From a virus, in IMG/VR virus record IMGVR_UViG_3300043395_000803, positions 1-63,789 of that record: DNA of 63,789 nt, one strand, 5' to 3'. The notes beneath the pieces were generated by a model. The model worked only from the letters and a program-made list of their open reading frames with translations. It was not told the origin of the DNA and did not search any database. The translations under genes and the position numbers were made by a program. Positions within the stretch are counted from its first letter, which is position 1; every line of letters starts with the position of its first letter. Below are positions 49,903 to 59,424 of this stretch, one piece after another.

Positions 49903-50084
49903 CACTGCACCGGCTCGTCTTTAATGTCATTGGCTTGGGGCACCGGCACCTGCGGCGTAGCCTGCGACTGAATCTCAGCCACCAGGGGGAACACTTCGGC
50001 GTAAGGCCGGGTGCCCAGGTATTGCAAGATGGCGTTGACCAGACCCAGGGTCAGGGTGATGGGGGTGTCGTTAGTGGGTTGCAT
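49902..50084 (-). CDS. Small conserved phage protein
   Basis: 60 residues after AAGGAG. ITLTLGLVNAILQYLGTRPY followed by a short helix and a Pro-rich tail. The type occurs in other aquatic phages near fibre and lysis genes; function unknown. Confidence 0.6.
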   Translation of the reverse strand: MQPTNDTPITLTLGLVNAILQYLGTRPYAEVFPLVAEIQSQATPQVPVPQANDIKDEPVQ

Positions 50085-50093
50085 GTGTACTCC

Positions 50094-50333
50094 TTATTCG
50101 TTGGCAGCGATGGCAGCGTTCAGGGGGGCAAGGTCTTGACCCTGCATCCACTCCTTGGCGACCATGATCTTCAGGTGCTCGACGTTGCGCTTTTTGCAAT
50201 CGGCCCAGTCGGCATCGTCCATGCCTTCGGGCTTACCGGCGTTCAGCAGGTTCACCGAGTCCATCGCGGCGCTGTAGTGGCGTGCGACTTCTTCAGCGGT
50301 CGGGGTTTCAACAGGGGTTGCGACTTCAGGCAT
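50094..50333 (-). CDS. Small hypothetical protein
   Basis: 79 residues after AAAGGA, acidic and helical, with a Pro/Thr-rich start (PEVATPVETPTAEEVARHYS). It follows the S74 fibre gene. Function unknown. Confidence 0.6.
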   Translation of the reverse strand: MPEVATPVETPTAEEVARHYSAAMDSVNLLNAGKPEGMDDADWADCKKRNVEHLKIMVAKEWMQGQDLAPLNAAIAANE

Positions 50334-50352
50334 TTCAATTTCCTTTCAAAAA

Positions 50353-53300
50353 TTACATTGCAGCAATAACAAACGCCAACAGTTCATCGTAACGAACGCC
50401 AAAGCGGGTTACCTTTACGGCATTTGGGGTTTCTGAGGTGTAAGGCTCGTTTGGCCGAGCCTCAGATATTCCATCCACTTCATACCAAGTATCAGAGCAA
50501 AACAATCCATAACGATTTGGGTCAAGACCTTCAGAAACAAAAGCGGCCTGAACGTCTTGAGCAATTACTCCAACATGAATTCGAGCGCCGACGCCTTTCT
50601 TAACAACAGCATCCTTAAAGCGAAACTTCTTGATAAGAGATTTAATGCGAACGGCGACACGTTTTTCTGCATCATCCAAATCAGCAATGTCTTGCTTGCT
50701 GTTAGCATCAGAAGTGTTAATCGTGCCAGAGGTTGCGTAGATAGTGTTCCAGCGATTTGTTGCTGTTCCGCAATTGGCATTTCCATCTGTACTGGTATAG
50801 AGAGCCGTTCCGACAAACACCAAGTTGTAGGTCGAGGAGTTGATTTGCATCCTCGGATTCCCATCCCCATCCGACAGCACGATCCAGTTGTTGGCAGTGC
50901 GGATGTCGAGGCCACCTTGGTTGCCGTTGTATTGACCAAGGATGGTGTTCTTTGCGCCAGTCGTGATGTAGTAACCGGCTTGATTTCCAACCATTGTGTT
51001 GGAGGTGCCCGTAATACTGAAGCCTGCCTGATAGCCGACATAAACAGCGCCTGCTGCGCCAGTAGTCCCGCTATACCCCGCCTGATAACCAACAGCAGTG
51101 TTGTTTGCGGCAGTGGTGTTCTTCGCCAAAGCACCAATACCGACGCCCGTGTTATTTGCACCTGTCGTGTTTGCCTGAAGCGCCGCCTCCACAGTGCCAT
51201 CATTGCCGCCAACAGCCACGTTTGATTGGCCGGTTGTGTTGGAATACAAGGTGTATGCGCCAACCGCAGTAATTTTTCCCGTTGTGTTGGAGTAGCCAGA
51301 TGCCCAACCAATGAAAGTGTTTTGACCGGCAGTCGTATTACTATACCCCGCCTGATAACCAACAGCGGTGTTGTTGGAAGCGGTGGTGTTGGCTTGGAGC
51401 GCCTCCCTACCGATGGCGGTGTTTTGTGCGCCAGTAGTGTTGGAATATAAACCCGCGTACCCGACGGCAGTGTTGCTTGAGGCGGTTGTGTTGAAACGCA
51501 GCGCCAAGTCACCGACGGCCACGTTATACGAACCCGTGGTGTTCACCACCAAAAGATCAGCGCCGCCAATAGCAGTGTTGGAAACGCCGGTTGTATTTCC
51601 TTCCAAACTTGAAAGGCCGACCGCTACGTTCCTTGAACCCGTCGTGTTGGAATAAAGCGCGTTGACGCCAACTGCGGTATTCGTGATGCCGGAAGTGTTG
51701 AAGAGCAAAGCGTTTGAGCCAACCGCCGTAATATTGGCAGAGGTGTTGGAAGTCGCCGCGCGGTAACCGATGGCAGTGACGCCGCTATTGGCGGCAACTG
51801 TGTAAGCCGCCTGATAACCAACAGCGGTGTTGTTGTTGCCGGTGGTGTTGGAAAAGAGAGCAGACTGACCAACCGCTACGTTGTTGATGCCGGTGGTGTT
51901 GGAGTACAGGGAGAAACCGCCGAGCGCGGAGTTGTCCCCTCCGGTTGTGGTTGAGTATCCGGCTTGATAACCAACCCCGGTATTAGTACTTGCGGTTGTT
52001 GCTCTGAAAGCCTGCAAACCGACTGCAACGTTATAAACGCCCGTCGAATTAAGTCTGAGAGCCTCATACCCAACAGCGGTGTTGTTTGACCCAGTGCCAG
52101 TCGTATAACCCGCCTGATAGCCAATAAAAGTGTTGGCCCCTGCGTTATTAGAGTACCCCGCCTGATACCCAACAGCAGTGTTGTTGGAGGCGGTGGTGTT
52201 GGAGTAGAGCGCGAGACTGCCGAGCGCAGTGTTGTTGTTACCTGTGGTGTTGAAGCGAAGGGCTTGGCTTCCGACTGCAACGATGTCTGAACCAGTCGTG
52301 TTAGAAGTCGCAGCCAAATACCCCATGACCGCGATTGGAGTGCCAGTCGTAGTCGAGTACCCCGCTTGATAACCAACGGCGGTATTGTTAGAGGCGGTGG
52401 TGTTGGAGTAAAGAGCCAGTGTTCCAACTGCCGTGTTGTATGAGCCGGTGGTGTTGCCATTAAGTGCACCAGAACCAACCCCGACATTATAGGCTCCAGT
52501 GGTTATAGACTGACCAGTATAATAACCAAGCAACGTGTTGTCATTGCCGGTGGTTACTCGGAAACCGGCATGAGAACCTGAAATGGTGTTGTTGGACGCC
52601 GTGTTTGTTCCGCCAAAACCATACCCGGCCGCTTGACCAAAAATTGAATTATCACTGCCGGTTGTTAAGGTATACGCCCCTCCTTGCCCAACAACCGTGT
52701 TATTTGTACCAGTTGTATTGCTATACGCCGCCTGATGTCCCACGGCGGTGTTGTTGGAAGCGGTGGTGTTGTTGGCGAGCGCAGAATCTCCGATGCCCGT
52801 GTTGTTATTGCCACTCAGAGTGGTAACGTTCCCACCCATTGAGTTGTAGCCAAAACCAGTATTTGATTGTCCCGTTGTGCTGCCGTAGCCCGAATATGCG
52901 CCACCAAACGCATTGCGCGTGCCCGTGGTGTTGTAATAACCCGCCTGATAGCCAACGGCGGTGTTATTGGAAGCGGTGGTGTTGGCTTGAAGTGCGCGGT
53001 GGCCAATTGCCGTGTTATAAGAGCCAGTAGTATTGTTTTGAAGCGCGGCGCCGTCAACGCCGTATGCGCCCCCACCTATAGCCGTATTATTAGTACCCGT
53101 TGTATTGGAGAAAAGAGTAAGGTATCCAAATGCAGTATTGTCTGAGGCCGTACTTACTTTAAGCGCGTTGTGGCCGAAAGCGGTCACGCCGTTCGCGGTA
53201 GATGCCGTATATCCTGTTTGAGCGCCGAAGTAGTTGTTCGCTGTGCCAGTAGTATTGCTATACCCCGCCTGATAGCCGACAGCCGTGTTGTTGGAGGCGG

Positions 53301-54543
53301 TGGTGTTGGAGTAGAGCGCCGACTTTCCAATAGCCACATTGAAGTTGCCTGTGGTGTTGGTGGTCAGCGCATAGGTGCCCAAGCCAACGTTTGACGCCCC
53401 TGTTGTGTTGGCGTACATGGCTTGCCAACCAAAGGCTTCATTTGTAGTGCCTGAAGTGGATGAGTACAGGGACTGATAACCAACAGCGGTTTGATATGAG
53501 CCTGTAGCCAAATAACCGGACTGCACTCCAATATAGGTGTTTTGAATCCCAGTGCTGTTTGTATAAGCAGCCTGATAGCCGACAGCAGTGTTGTTGGAGG
53601 CGGTGGTGTTGGTGTTAAGGGCATTTACGCCTACGGCTGTATTGTTTGAGCCAGAGGTGTTGCCTGTAAGGGCGGCATCACCAATAGCGGTGTTAGCGCT
53701 TCCTGTTGCAGTGCCGCTTGAACCAGCAAGAGTAGAAATACCAACAGCAGTGTTACTTGAACCTGTAGTGTATAGAGCCGCAAAATAGCCAACAGCAGTA
53801 TTGCGAGAACCTGTTGCATTTACAGCCAGCGCTGTATTACCCACCGCAGTGTTGGTGGACACAGCACCCGCGCCACGGCCTACGGTGATGCCGTAAACAG
53901 TCAGGTCAGTGCCGGAGTACAGCAGGTTGGCCGAACTGGTGAGGTTGCCGCCCGTAGTGGTGTAGACCACCCGGCCAGTGGTAAGGGAGGAATCGGTCAG
54001 GTCAGCAACGGTCAGCGTGGTGCCGTTGAAGGTCATGTTGGCAGAGCCTGCCAGGACACCAGACGAATTAAATTGAACCTGTGTGTTGGAGCCCCCGGCA
54101 CCCAAGACCGTGGTTGCCACCTTCACGAAGTCCGAACCGTTCCAGGCAATCAGTGCCTTCTCGCCAGACACCATCGTGACGCCCGTGGTCGGGCCTGCAC
54201 CCACCACCTTGACTGACTGCGAAGTCGATGTGGAATTCAAAACAAGATACTGACGGCTTGATGCGGGCGCCGTGATGGTGAGCAGCGACGCCGGGTTTCC
54301 GGTGCAGTTGATGATGGCGTACTGGGCAGAGCCAGAAGAGCCCGTCCCAACCTGCGTCAACGCCGTGCCGTTGGTGACCGTGAGCGTTACCGCTGTCTGG
54401 CTACCGCTGATTGTCTGGGTGCCTTCGACGGCGGAATCTAAATATGAAGTAATATAATCATTAACGGTACTTCCCCAAGTTCCTTGTAATTCACCAGTAA
54501 CTGGAAGCGCAAGGCCGAGAAGAGGAGAATATGAGGTCGGCAT
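50353..54543 (-). CDS. Tail fibre with S74 intramolecular chaperone
   Basis: 1396 residues. The N-terminal 150 residues (YSPLLGLALPVTGELQGTWG) fit a tail-attachment domain. The middle is about 40 copies of a 23-residue unit close to NNTAVGYQAGYSNTTG, resembling YadA-head or bacterial adhesin repeats and likely a trimeric beta-roll shaft. The last 110 residues (SDANSKQDIADLDDAEK ... FGVRYDELLAFVIAAM) form a Peptidase_S74 chaperone, which folds the trimer and then cuts itself off; the Ser and Lys of SDANSK are the likely catalytic pair. Confidence 0.88.
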   Translation of the reverse strand: MPTSYSPLLGLALPVTGELQGTWGSTVNDYITSYLDSAVEGTQTISGSQTAVTLTVTNGTALTQVGTGSSGSAQYAIINCTGNPASLLTITAPASSRQYLVLNSTSTSQSVKVVGAGPTTGVTMVSGEKALIAWNGSDFVKVATTVLGAGGSNTQVQFNSSGVLAGSANMTFNGTTLTVADLTDSSLTTGRVVYTTTGGNLTSSANLLYSGTDLTVYGITVGRGAGAVSTNTAVGNTALAVNATGSRNTAVGYFAALYTTGSSNTAVGISTLAGSSGTATGSANTAIGDAALTGNTSGSNNTAVGVNALNTNTTASNNTAVGYQAAYTNSTGIQNTYIGVQSGYLATGSYQTAVGYQSLYSSTSGTTNEAFGWQAMYANTTGASNVGLGTYALTTNTTGNFNVAIGKSALYSNTTASNNTAVGYQAGYSNTTGTANNYFGAQTGYTASTANGVTAFGHNALKVSTASDNTAFGYLTLFSNTTGTNNTAIGGGAYGVDGAALQNNTTGSYNTAIGHRALQANTTASNNTAVGYQAGYYNTTGTRNAFGGAYSGYGSTTGQSNTGFGYNSMGGNVTTLSGNNNTGIGDSALANNTTASNNTAVGHQAAYSNTTGTNNTVVGQGGAYTLTTGSDNSIFGQAAGYGFGGTNTASNNTISGSHAGFRVTTGNDNTLLGYYTGQSITTGAYNVGVGSGALNGNTTGSYNTAVGTLALYSNTTASNNTAVGYQAGYSTTTGTPIAVMGYLAATSNTTGSDIVAVGSQALRFNTTGNNNTALGSLALYSNTTASNNTAVGYQAGYSNNAGANTFIGYQAGYTTGTGSNNTAVGYEALRLNSTGVYNVAVGLQAFRATTASTNTGVGYQAGYSTTTGGDNSALGGFSLYSNTTGINNVAVGQSALFSNTTGNNNTAVGYQAAYTVAANSGVTAIGYRAATSNTSANITAVGSNALLFNTSGITNTAVGVNALYSNTTGSRNVAVGLSSLEGNTTGVSNTAIGGADLLVVNTTGSYNVAVGDLALRFNTTASSNTAVGYAGLYSNTTGAQNTAIGREALQANTTASNNTAVGYQAGYSNTTAGQNTFIGWASGYSNTTGKITAVGAYTLYSNTTGQSNVAVGGNDGTVEAALQANTTGANNTGVGIGALAKNTTAANNTAVGYQAGYSGTTGAAGAVYVGYQAGFSITGTSNTMVGNQAGYYITTGAKNTILGQYNGNQGGLDIRTANNWIVLSDGDGNPRMQINSSTYNLVFVGTALYTSTDGNANCGTATNRWNTIYATSGTINTSDANSKQDIADLDDAEKRVAVRIKSLIKKFRFKDAVVKKGVGARIHVGVIAQDVQAAFVSEGLDPNRYGLFCSDTWYEVDGISEARPNEPYTSETPNAVKVTRFGVRYDELLAFVIAAM
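50930..53870. repeat. 69-bp coding repeats of the fibre shaft
   Basis: Dozens of roughly 69-base units on the minus strand encode NNTAVGYQAxYxNTTG-type repeats. Several neighbours are nearly identical in DNA (phrases such as gcctgataaccaacagcggt recur), so recombination between units could readily change shaft length. Confidence 0.85.
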
Positions 54544-54544
54544 T

Positions 54545-55336
54545 TTATAAACCCTTTGTCAAATAAACATGCGCTTTGCGCTGTTTAATTAGTAAAACCA
54601 TTTTCTTGCTAACCCCAAATTGTTCTGCTGTTTTCAACAAAGACAAGGGGCTGTAGAAAATATCTTTCACGGTTTGCTCAGACAGTTTGGCGTTGGGGCC
54701 GCGTTTGCCCCGTTTTGATTCCGCCAGTTTTTTCAATGCTTCAACGCGGTGTGCATCCAGTATGCGCTTGGCTTGCGCTTTGCGCTCTTCGGTCATAGGC
54801 TGTTTGCGCGTGCCTTGACCTGCCTTAACCGGTGGGTACTTATCATTGAGGTGCTGCCAACGCTCTCCGCGCCGCGCATCTCGCAGCGTGTCCCTGGCAA
54901 TCTCCGCCCCAAACCGTTCCTGCACCATTTCAAGAACCGCTGAGTTTGGCTTGTCCCAGTGGGCCGGGTCGCGGATAAACGCTACCATCTCTTCGGTCAA
55001 CTTGGCGTTGTAAAGGTCTTCGCCCTTCTGCTGATCAACAGTGCCATGCTTGTGGCCGTGATCGGTTAGGTTGTAACCGCCGTCCTTGGCGTGGGCTTTG
55101 AGTTCACCAATCAGCCTGATCTCAGCAGCCCGCAGGTCTTCGATGGACGTGGCCCTGTAAGTCACCTCAATAGAGAACTTATCTGCCCCATACTTGCGCA
55201 TGGCCCGATACAGCGGCTTGTCCACATCCGTATTTGCCGCCGACAAATGCTGCCGCCACCGAACCTTAAGCGGTCCCGTCGTCAGACCGACGTACACGCG
55301 GTCATTGACTGTGTTGGTGATCTTGTAGACAAACAT
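54545..55336 (-). CDS. GIY-YIG homing-type endonuclease
   Basis: 263 residues. The GIY-YIG domain occupies the first 90: FVYKITN (2-8), VYVGLTTG (14-21), RWRQHLSAA and AEIRLIGELKA with the catalytic Glu. The C-terminal part is basic with a helix-turn-helix near the end (LLKTAEQFGVSKKMVLLIKQ). It lies between the two fibre genes with a one-base gap to the S74 fibre gene. Typical mobile phage nuclease. Confidence 0.9.
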   Translation of the reverse strand: MFVYKITNTVNDRVYVGLTTGPLKVRWRQHLSAANTDVDKPLYRAMRKYGADKFSIEVTYRATSIEDLRAAEIRLIGELKAHAKDGGYNLTDHGHKHGTVDQQKGEDLYNAKLTEEMVAFIRDPAHWDKPNSAVLEMVQERFGAEIARDTLRDARRGERWQHLNDKYPPVKAGQGTRKQPMTEERKAQAKRILDAHRVEALKKLAESKRGKRGPNAKLSEQTVKDIFYSPLSLLKTAEQFGVSKKMVLLIKQRKAHVYLTKGL

Positions 55337-55343
55337 CCAGGCT

Positions 55344-56432
55344 CTAATCCGTGTTGATGGTCGTCCAACCGGGCGATTGCGTGGTGCTCACGCTCTGCCA
55401 CGAAGGCGACTGGGTGTTGCCGATATTCTGCCAATTTGCCGTCTGGGTGTCACTCACATTTGCCCACCCGGCAGACTGCGTGTTTCCAATCCCGCCCCAA
55501 TTGGCGGTCTGGGTGTCGTCAATGATTTCCCACAGCGGCCTGCCGCCGATGGTGTCCGTGGCCGTAGCGAGTTCTTGGATGGAAGCGAAGAACCGTGCCT
55601 CTGCGCTTGGAGTATCCGTGCCGGTGGCAGTCTCTGCAACCACAGCGCCAAACGTAGCCCCGGAAGAAACCGCGTCCGTGCCCGTAGCAGATTCGGAAAC
55701 AGCGGCCCCAAGTGTGGCAGCGGCGGAAACCGTGTCCGAGGCGGAAGCCGTCTCGTCAATGGCGCTGTTGAACAGGAAAGCAGATTGAAGCGCATCTGTC
55801 CCCGTAGCAGCCTCGGTGATCGCTGCACCGTAGGTCGGCGTGGACGAAACGTCGTCTGTACCCGTGGCGGATTCTGTGACTGCACACCCATACGTCGGGA
55901 TGGCCGAGATGTCATCCGTACCCGTCGCAGACTCAGAAACCACGCCGCCAAACGTGGCCGCAGTAGAGATAGCGTCCGTGCCAGTGGCGGACTCAGAGAT
56001 CGTCGCGCCGAGCGTAGCGATGGAGGAAACATCGTCCGTACCCGTGGCGGACTCAGAGATAGCCCCACCGAAGGTGGCCGAAGAAGAAACCGCGTCTGTG
56101 CCTGTAGCGGCTTCAGTTATGGTCCCGGCGTAAGTAGGCGTGGCCGAGATGTCGTCTGTGCCGGTGGCGCTCTCTGAAAGCGAAGCCCCAAACGTAACCG
56201 CAGCGGAAGTAGTGTCCGTCCCGGTGGCGGACTCAGAAACAGCCGCGCCAAACGTGGCTAAAGAAGAAACTGTGTCTGTGCCGGTGGCTGTCTCAGAAAG
56301 AGAAGAAGCGAAGGTAACAGCGGAGGAAGGGGCGTCCGTCCCGGTAGCCGACTCAGCGACGGCCCGGTCATAAACGGAATCACCCCAACCGGCCTGACCC
56401 CAGGTGCCGGAACCCCATCCGCCTTCTGCCAC
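55344..56432 (-). CDS. Repeat-rich tail fibre-like protein
   Basis: 362 residues from the GTG at 56430-56432, with GAGG upstream. After a Trp/Gly-rich start (GGWGSGTWGQAGWGDSVYD) come about 14 units of 20 residues near SESATGTDAVSSAATFGAAV. The C-terminus switches to 10-residue units of the NTQSAGWANV kind, found in other phage fibres. Likely a fibre or surface spike. Confidence 0.65.
   Translation of the reverse strand: MAEGGWGSGTWGQAGWGDSVYDRAVAESATGTDAPSSAVTFASSLSETATGTDTVSSLATFGAAVSESATGTDTTSAAVTFGASLSESATGTDDISATPTYAGTITEAATGTDAVSSSATFGGAISESATGTDDVSSIATLGATISESATGTDAISTAATFGGVVSESATGTDDISAIPTYGCAVTESATGTDDVSSTPTYGAAITEAATGTDALQSAFLFNSAIDETASASDTVSAAATLGAAVSESATGTDAVSSGATFGAVVAETATGTDTPSAEARFFASIQELATATDTIGGRPLWEIIDDTQTANWGGIGNTQSAGWANVSDTQTANWQNIGNTQSPSWQSVSTTQSPGWTTINTD
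55600..56370. repeat. 60-bp coding repeats (ESATGTD units)
   Basis: About 13 units of 60 bases on the minus strand. DNA identity between units is high around the phrase for SESATGTD, giving scope for slippage and copy-number change. Confidence 0.85.
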
Positions 56433-56441
56433 CGTTCATCC

Positions 56442-57014
56442 TCAACCGGCGAGGCTGAAGGTGTACGTGACCGCGAGAATATCGCCGCTCACCACCGAAC
56501 GGTCGCCGGGGCTAGAGAAAGCCTTCTCCGAGAACAGAGTACCCGTCGTGCCGCCCTTGGCCGAACCGGAGGTCAGGAACGCACCGCCCACCGTGCCCGT
56601 GGCGTTGATGGTGAAGTTGGCCGGGGTGCCCGAGTTGGTCACCACCGAGGGGTTGGCGTTGGTCGCAGCCGTGAAGGTGGGAGCCACACGGGTGGAGTTG
56701 CTGTAGCCCGTGAACTCAGTCCAACCCTTGGACGACATCGTGTCCGTGGCACTCGTGGTCACGCCGGGGCCAGTGATCAGGCCCAGATACCACGTCGTAA
56801 TCTGCGTAGTAGAGGTCAGCGCCACACCGGCCATGTATTGCAGGCCGACGTTGACCACGAGGTTGTCTTCCTCAACAACCCACTTCAGGCTGCCGTCCTT
56901 GTCAAAGCACTCCAGTTTGTAGCGGCCCACAGCCGTGGCCTGCTCTTGGCCCTGTGCTCCTGCGATCAAGCCGCTTGCAACGAAGTCTGCGGCCTTGGCG
57001 ATTTCGGTGGTCAT
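56442..57014 (-). CDS. Virion structural protein
   Basis: 190 residues after AAGGAG. KLECFDKDGSLKWVVEEDNL followed by NVGLQYMAGVALTSTTQITT is a beta-rich module known from aquatic phage virions. No enzymatic motif. Located between fibre and connector genes. Confidence 0.6.
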   Translation of the reverse strand: MTTEIAKAADFVASGLIAGAQGQEQATAVGRYKLECFDKDGSLKWVVEEDNLVVNVGLQYMAGVALTSTTQITTWYLGLITGPGVTTSATDTMSSKGWTEFTGYSNSTRVAPTFTAATNANPSVVTNSGTPANFTINATGTVGGAFLTSGSAKGGTTGTLFSEKAFSSPGDRSVVSGDILAVTYTFSLAG

Positions 57015-57024
57015 TTGATGCTCC

Positions 57025-57444
57025 TTAATTGGAAGACCGGATCAAGGCACTGTTGGCGTCGTTGACCGGCATAACGATGGTGAAGGTGGCCGTCGAGGTC
57101 TTGTCTGACCCGAAGTCCAACACGGCGATGGAACGGTTGGCTTTACTGGAGTTGTAGATCAGGGCACACCGTGCTGTAAACACACCGGGGTTCCACTCCA
57201 CATTGTCGAAGTCCACGAAAGCCGTGTACCCAGAACTGCTGATGGTCGTGCCGGTCAGCGTCTTGCCGCCCGCCGAATATCCAGTCCCCGTGATCTCTGC
57301 CGTCGTGTTGTAGGCCGTGGTCTCTTCGTTTAGATCAGCGTTGCCGTTGTACAAAGCAATCTTCAGGACATCCGTCGTCAGATCATGGATGCCCTGGTAC
57401 AACTCCTTCTTAAAGGAGGTGGTCTGCGTTTGAACGATTGGCAT
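57025..57444 (-). CDS. Virion structural protein
   Basis: 139 residues. FKKELYQGIHDLTTDVLKIA and ALYNGNADLNEETTAYNTTA match a type of small beta-rich virion protein common in aquatic phages. It overlaps the adaptor-like gene by one base. Confidence 0.6.
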   Translation of the reverse strand: MPIVQTQTTSFKKELYQGIHDLTTDVLKIALYNGNADLNEETTAYNTTAEITGTGYSAGGKTLTGTTISSSGYTAFVDFDNVEWNPGVFTARCALIYNSSKANRSIAVLDFGSDKTSTATFTIVMPVNDANSALIRSSN

Positions 57445-58109
57445 CAGCCCACCTTCACCCTAACCTGCCCGTTCCTGTAGGCGTCTTGACGGTTCTTGCC
57501 ATCGCCCAGTTGCTTCAACAGGATCAGAGACTGTGCGAACTGCTGCTCGTACATGGTAACCACATCGGGCTCTTCCTTCATAAACCGAGCGGCTTCGACC
57601 ATCACGCCGTTAAACAGCACAGAGTCAAAGTTGTCGCCAAGCCACGAAGTGCCGCTAGGATTAAGTACCGTATCTGCAATTGAAACCGGGTAGTAGAAGT
57701 AGTGCAACTCCACCGACAGACTGGCGCTAGGGGTCGGCCCAACAATAAACGTCAACTCATTCGCATCATCTGATCGGGGGCCGAAGATGGCGTAGTACCG
57801 AGGAGTGCCGGTGCTCGTGGGCGTGGGATACGCCTGACGGATGAAGTTCACGTCCTTATCAAGCAAATACTCATACGACCCATCCGCCAGGATAACCGCC
57901 ATCGAAAAGACGGACAGGAAATCTGATGGGCACTGAAGGTACTTGTTGTTGGCCGTGAGCGTGCCAGTGACGTTCTTGCGAAGTGCAGGCAGTTGGACGG
58001 TGTTGTAGATTTTTTGTTCAGCCAACTTCGTCATAGTGGCGAAGTCAGTCGCGGAGAACGAGTTCTCCGTGTAATCTTCAACGTTGGTCTTTAACTGCGT
58101 GTAGTTCAC
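57444..58109 (-). CDS. Putative head-tail connector/adaptor protein
   Basis: 221 residues from a GTG in a GTGA overlap. MTKLAEQKIYNTVQLPALRK, YLQCPSDFLSVFSMAVI and YEYLLDKDVNFIRQAYPTPT match a conserved virion protein that I associate with the adaptor ring below the portal. Mixed helical ends with a beta-rich middle fit. The assignment rests on family recall and position. Confidence 0.6.
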   Translation of the reverse strand: MNYTQLKTNVEDYTENSFSATDFATMTKLAEQKIYNTVQLPALRKNVTGTLTANNKYLQCPSDFLSVFSMAVILADGSYEYLLDKDVNFIRQAYPTPTSTGTPRYYAIFGPRSDDANELTFIVGPTPSASLSVELHYFYYPVSIADTVLNPSGTSWLGDNFDSVLFNGVMVEAARFMKEEPDVVTMYEQQFAQSLILLKQLGDGKNRQDAYRNGQVRVKVG

Positions 58110-58366
58110 GCCATCGGCCCCCGAGCCATCACACCCTTGGTTGCTGCCCCCGTACCACGAATCTTGATACCCGAGGTCTTGGGTTCAGGGTCATACCCGT
58201 CGCGGGTGATATTGCCCACGGACATGTTTACACGGTTGGCAGCAGTGGGCTCTTTCTGAGTCCCGTTGCCCAGGGCAACCTTGCCGCCCTTCATCGTGTG
58301 GGGCTCGGCATAGACGGAGGCATCCCCGACTTCCTTGCCGCCCATCTTTTTGCTGAACTTAGCCAT
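58106..58366 (-). CDS. Small Lys/Gly-rich protein
   Basis: 86 residues from the ATG at 58364-58366. MAKFSKKMGGKEVGDASVYA, basic, with KVALGNGTQKEPTAANRVNM. One of a series of small basic proteins in this virion region; possibly packaged. Function unknown. Confidence 0.6.
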   Translation of the reverse strand: MAKFSKKMGGKEVGDASVYAEPHTMKGGKVALGNGTQKEPTAANRVNMSVGNITRDGYDPEPKTSGIKIRGTGAATKGVMARGPMA

Positions 58367-58367
58367 A

Positions 58368-58541
58368 TCAGCCACCCTTCTTGTAGGTGAACGAAGACTT
58401 CTTCTGGTTGGCAACCTTTGCCAGACCGCGACCGAGTTCGCGCATCTGCTGATTGGTTTTGCCACCCTTGGCGAGTTTCGTCATGGGTTTGCCCGGGTGC
58501 ATGTGCTTCTCATGCGCGTGAACAGCCTTCTTTGCGTCCAT
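58368..58541 (-). CDS. Small Lys-rich protein
   Basis: 57 residues, strongly basic (KKAVHAHEKHMHPGKPMTKL), containing AKGGKTNQQMRELGRGLAKV and a Lys-rich end. The second of two adjacent ATGs is preferred because AGGAG lies 6 bases before it. Unknown function. Confidence 0.55.
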   Translation of the reverse strand: MDAKKAVHAHEKHMHPGKPMTKLAKGGKTNQQMRELGRGLAKVANQKKSSFTYKKGG

Positions 58542-58550
58542 CATTTGCTC

Positions 58551-58967
58551 CTACGTCACCGTGATTGATACTGTACCAACAGAGGTCGTTGCCACCAAGT
58601 AGTTTGGTGTCAGGCCCGCATCATTTGCTCTTGCTCCGCCAACCGGACTCCAGCCCCACTGAATATCCCGGGAACCCCCAGTTGGAAATCCCTGCTCTGG
58701 GTTTGCGATATTGATCTCCAGACTGTTTGTTCCGGCGGTCTTGTACGTCGAATCACGGCGCGGGTTACGGACTGCCTGCGGATCATCCACCGGGTACATG
58801 CCCAGTTGCAACTGCGGATGATCTGGGTCCCAACATTCCTCGCAGACAAGCAGATTGAAACGCTTGGTCTTGATGACCTCTTCCTTCAGGCGCTTCAATT
58901 TAAACTGGGCGCCGCATCGATCACACATGGCAATCGACCGCTTGCCAGAAGCAAACCGATTACCCAT
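58551..58967 (-). CDS. Zinc-ribbon virion-cluster protein
   Basis: 138 residues from the ATG at 58965-58967. MCDRCGAQFKLKRLKEEVIK with LLVCEECWDPDHPQLQLGMY gives two Cys-x2-Cys knuckles of a zinc ribbon; the C-terminus is beta-rich. The pairing with DPDHPQL is a known phage type. It overlaps the LAGLIDADG gene by 8 bases. Confidence 0.65.
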   Translation of the reverse strand: MGNRFASGKRSIAMCDRCGAQFKLKRLKEEVIKTKRFNLLVCEECWDPDHPQLQLGMYPVDDPQAVRNPRRDSTYKTAGTNSLEINIANPEQGFPTGGSRDIQWGWSPVGGARANDAGLTPNYLVATTSVGTVSITVT

Positions 58968-59424
58968 TTGCGACCTCCAGATACACCTTCTGAGCCTTGC
59001 GGATGTCGCGCAGGGCAATCATTACCTGCTCGCGCTTGGCTCGCACATCCTCTGGGATCGGGTTGTTTCCGCAGAAACGGGTGCCGACGTGCGGGAATTC
59101 CAAGGCGATGCGAACCTGTTCTGCCTTGACCACGGTGTACGGCTGAATAGCCCGCAGGAAGGCATGAGCCTCCACGCTGCTTGCCTTCCACCGCCACACC
59201 AATGCAGCCCCACGCTTGCGCTCATAGGAGTCTGAGGTGGCAGTCTTATCCGGCGTGACATTGCCGCCAAACCGCTGTTTAAGCAGGTGCAGTGCGGTCG
59301 GGTCTTGTTGAGTCACGGATGTAAACAGGCTATGAAACTTGCCGTTGTTCCGTGGATTGACCAACACGCAGCCCTCTCCATCGAAGAAGCCTGCTGCCCA
59401 CGCCAGGAAGATTTTGTCTTCCAT
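58960..59424 (-). CDS. LAGLIDADG-type homing endonuclease
   Basis: 154 residues from the ATG at 59422-59424. WAAGFFDGEGCVLV (9-22) is the LAGLIDADG helix; only one copy is seen, so it should work as a dimer. The VTQQDPTALHLLKQRFGGNV region fits the same fold. It is inserted between two virion genes with overlaps of 1 and 8 bases. Confidence 0.85.
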   Translation of the reverse strand: MEDKIFLAWAAGFFDGEGCVLVNPRNNGKFHSLFTSVTQQDPTALHLLKQRFGGNVTPDKTATSDSYERKRGAALVWRWKASSVEAHAFLRAIQPYTVVKAEQVRIALEFPHVGTRFCGNNPIPEDVRAKREQVMIALRDIRKAQKVYLEVANG

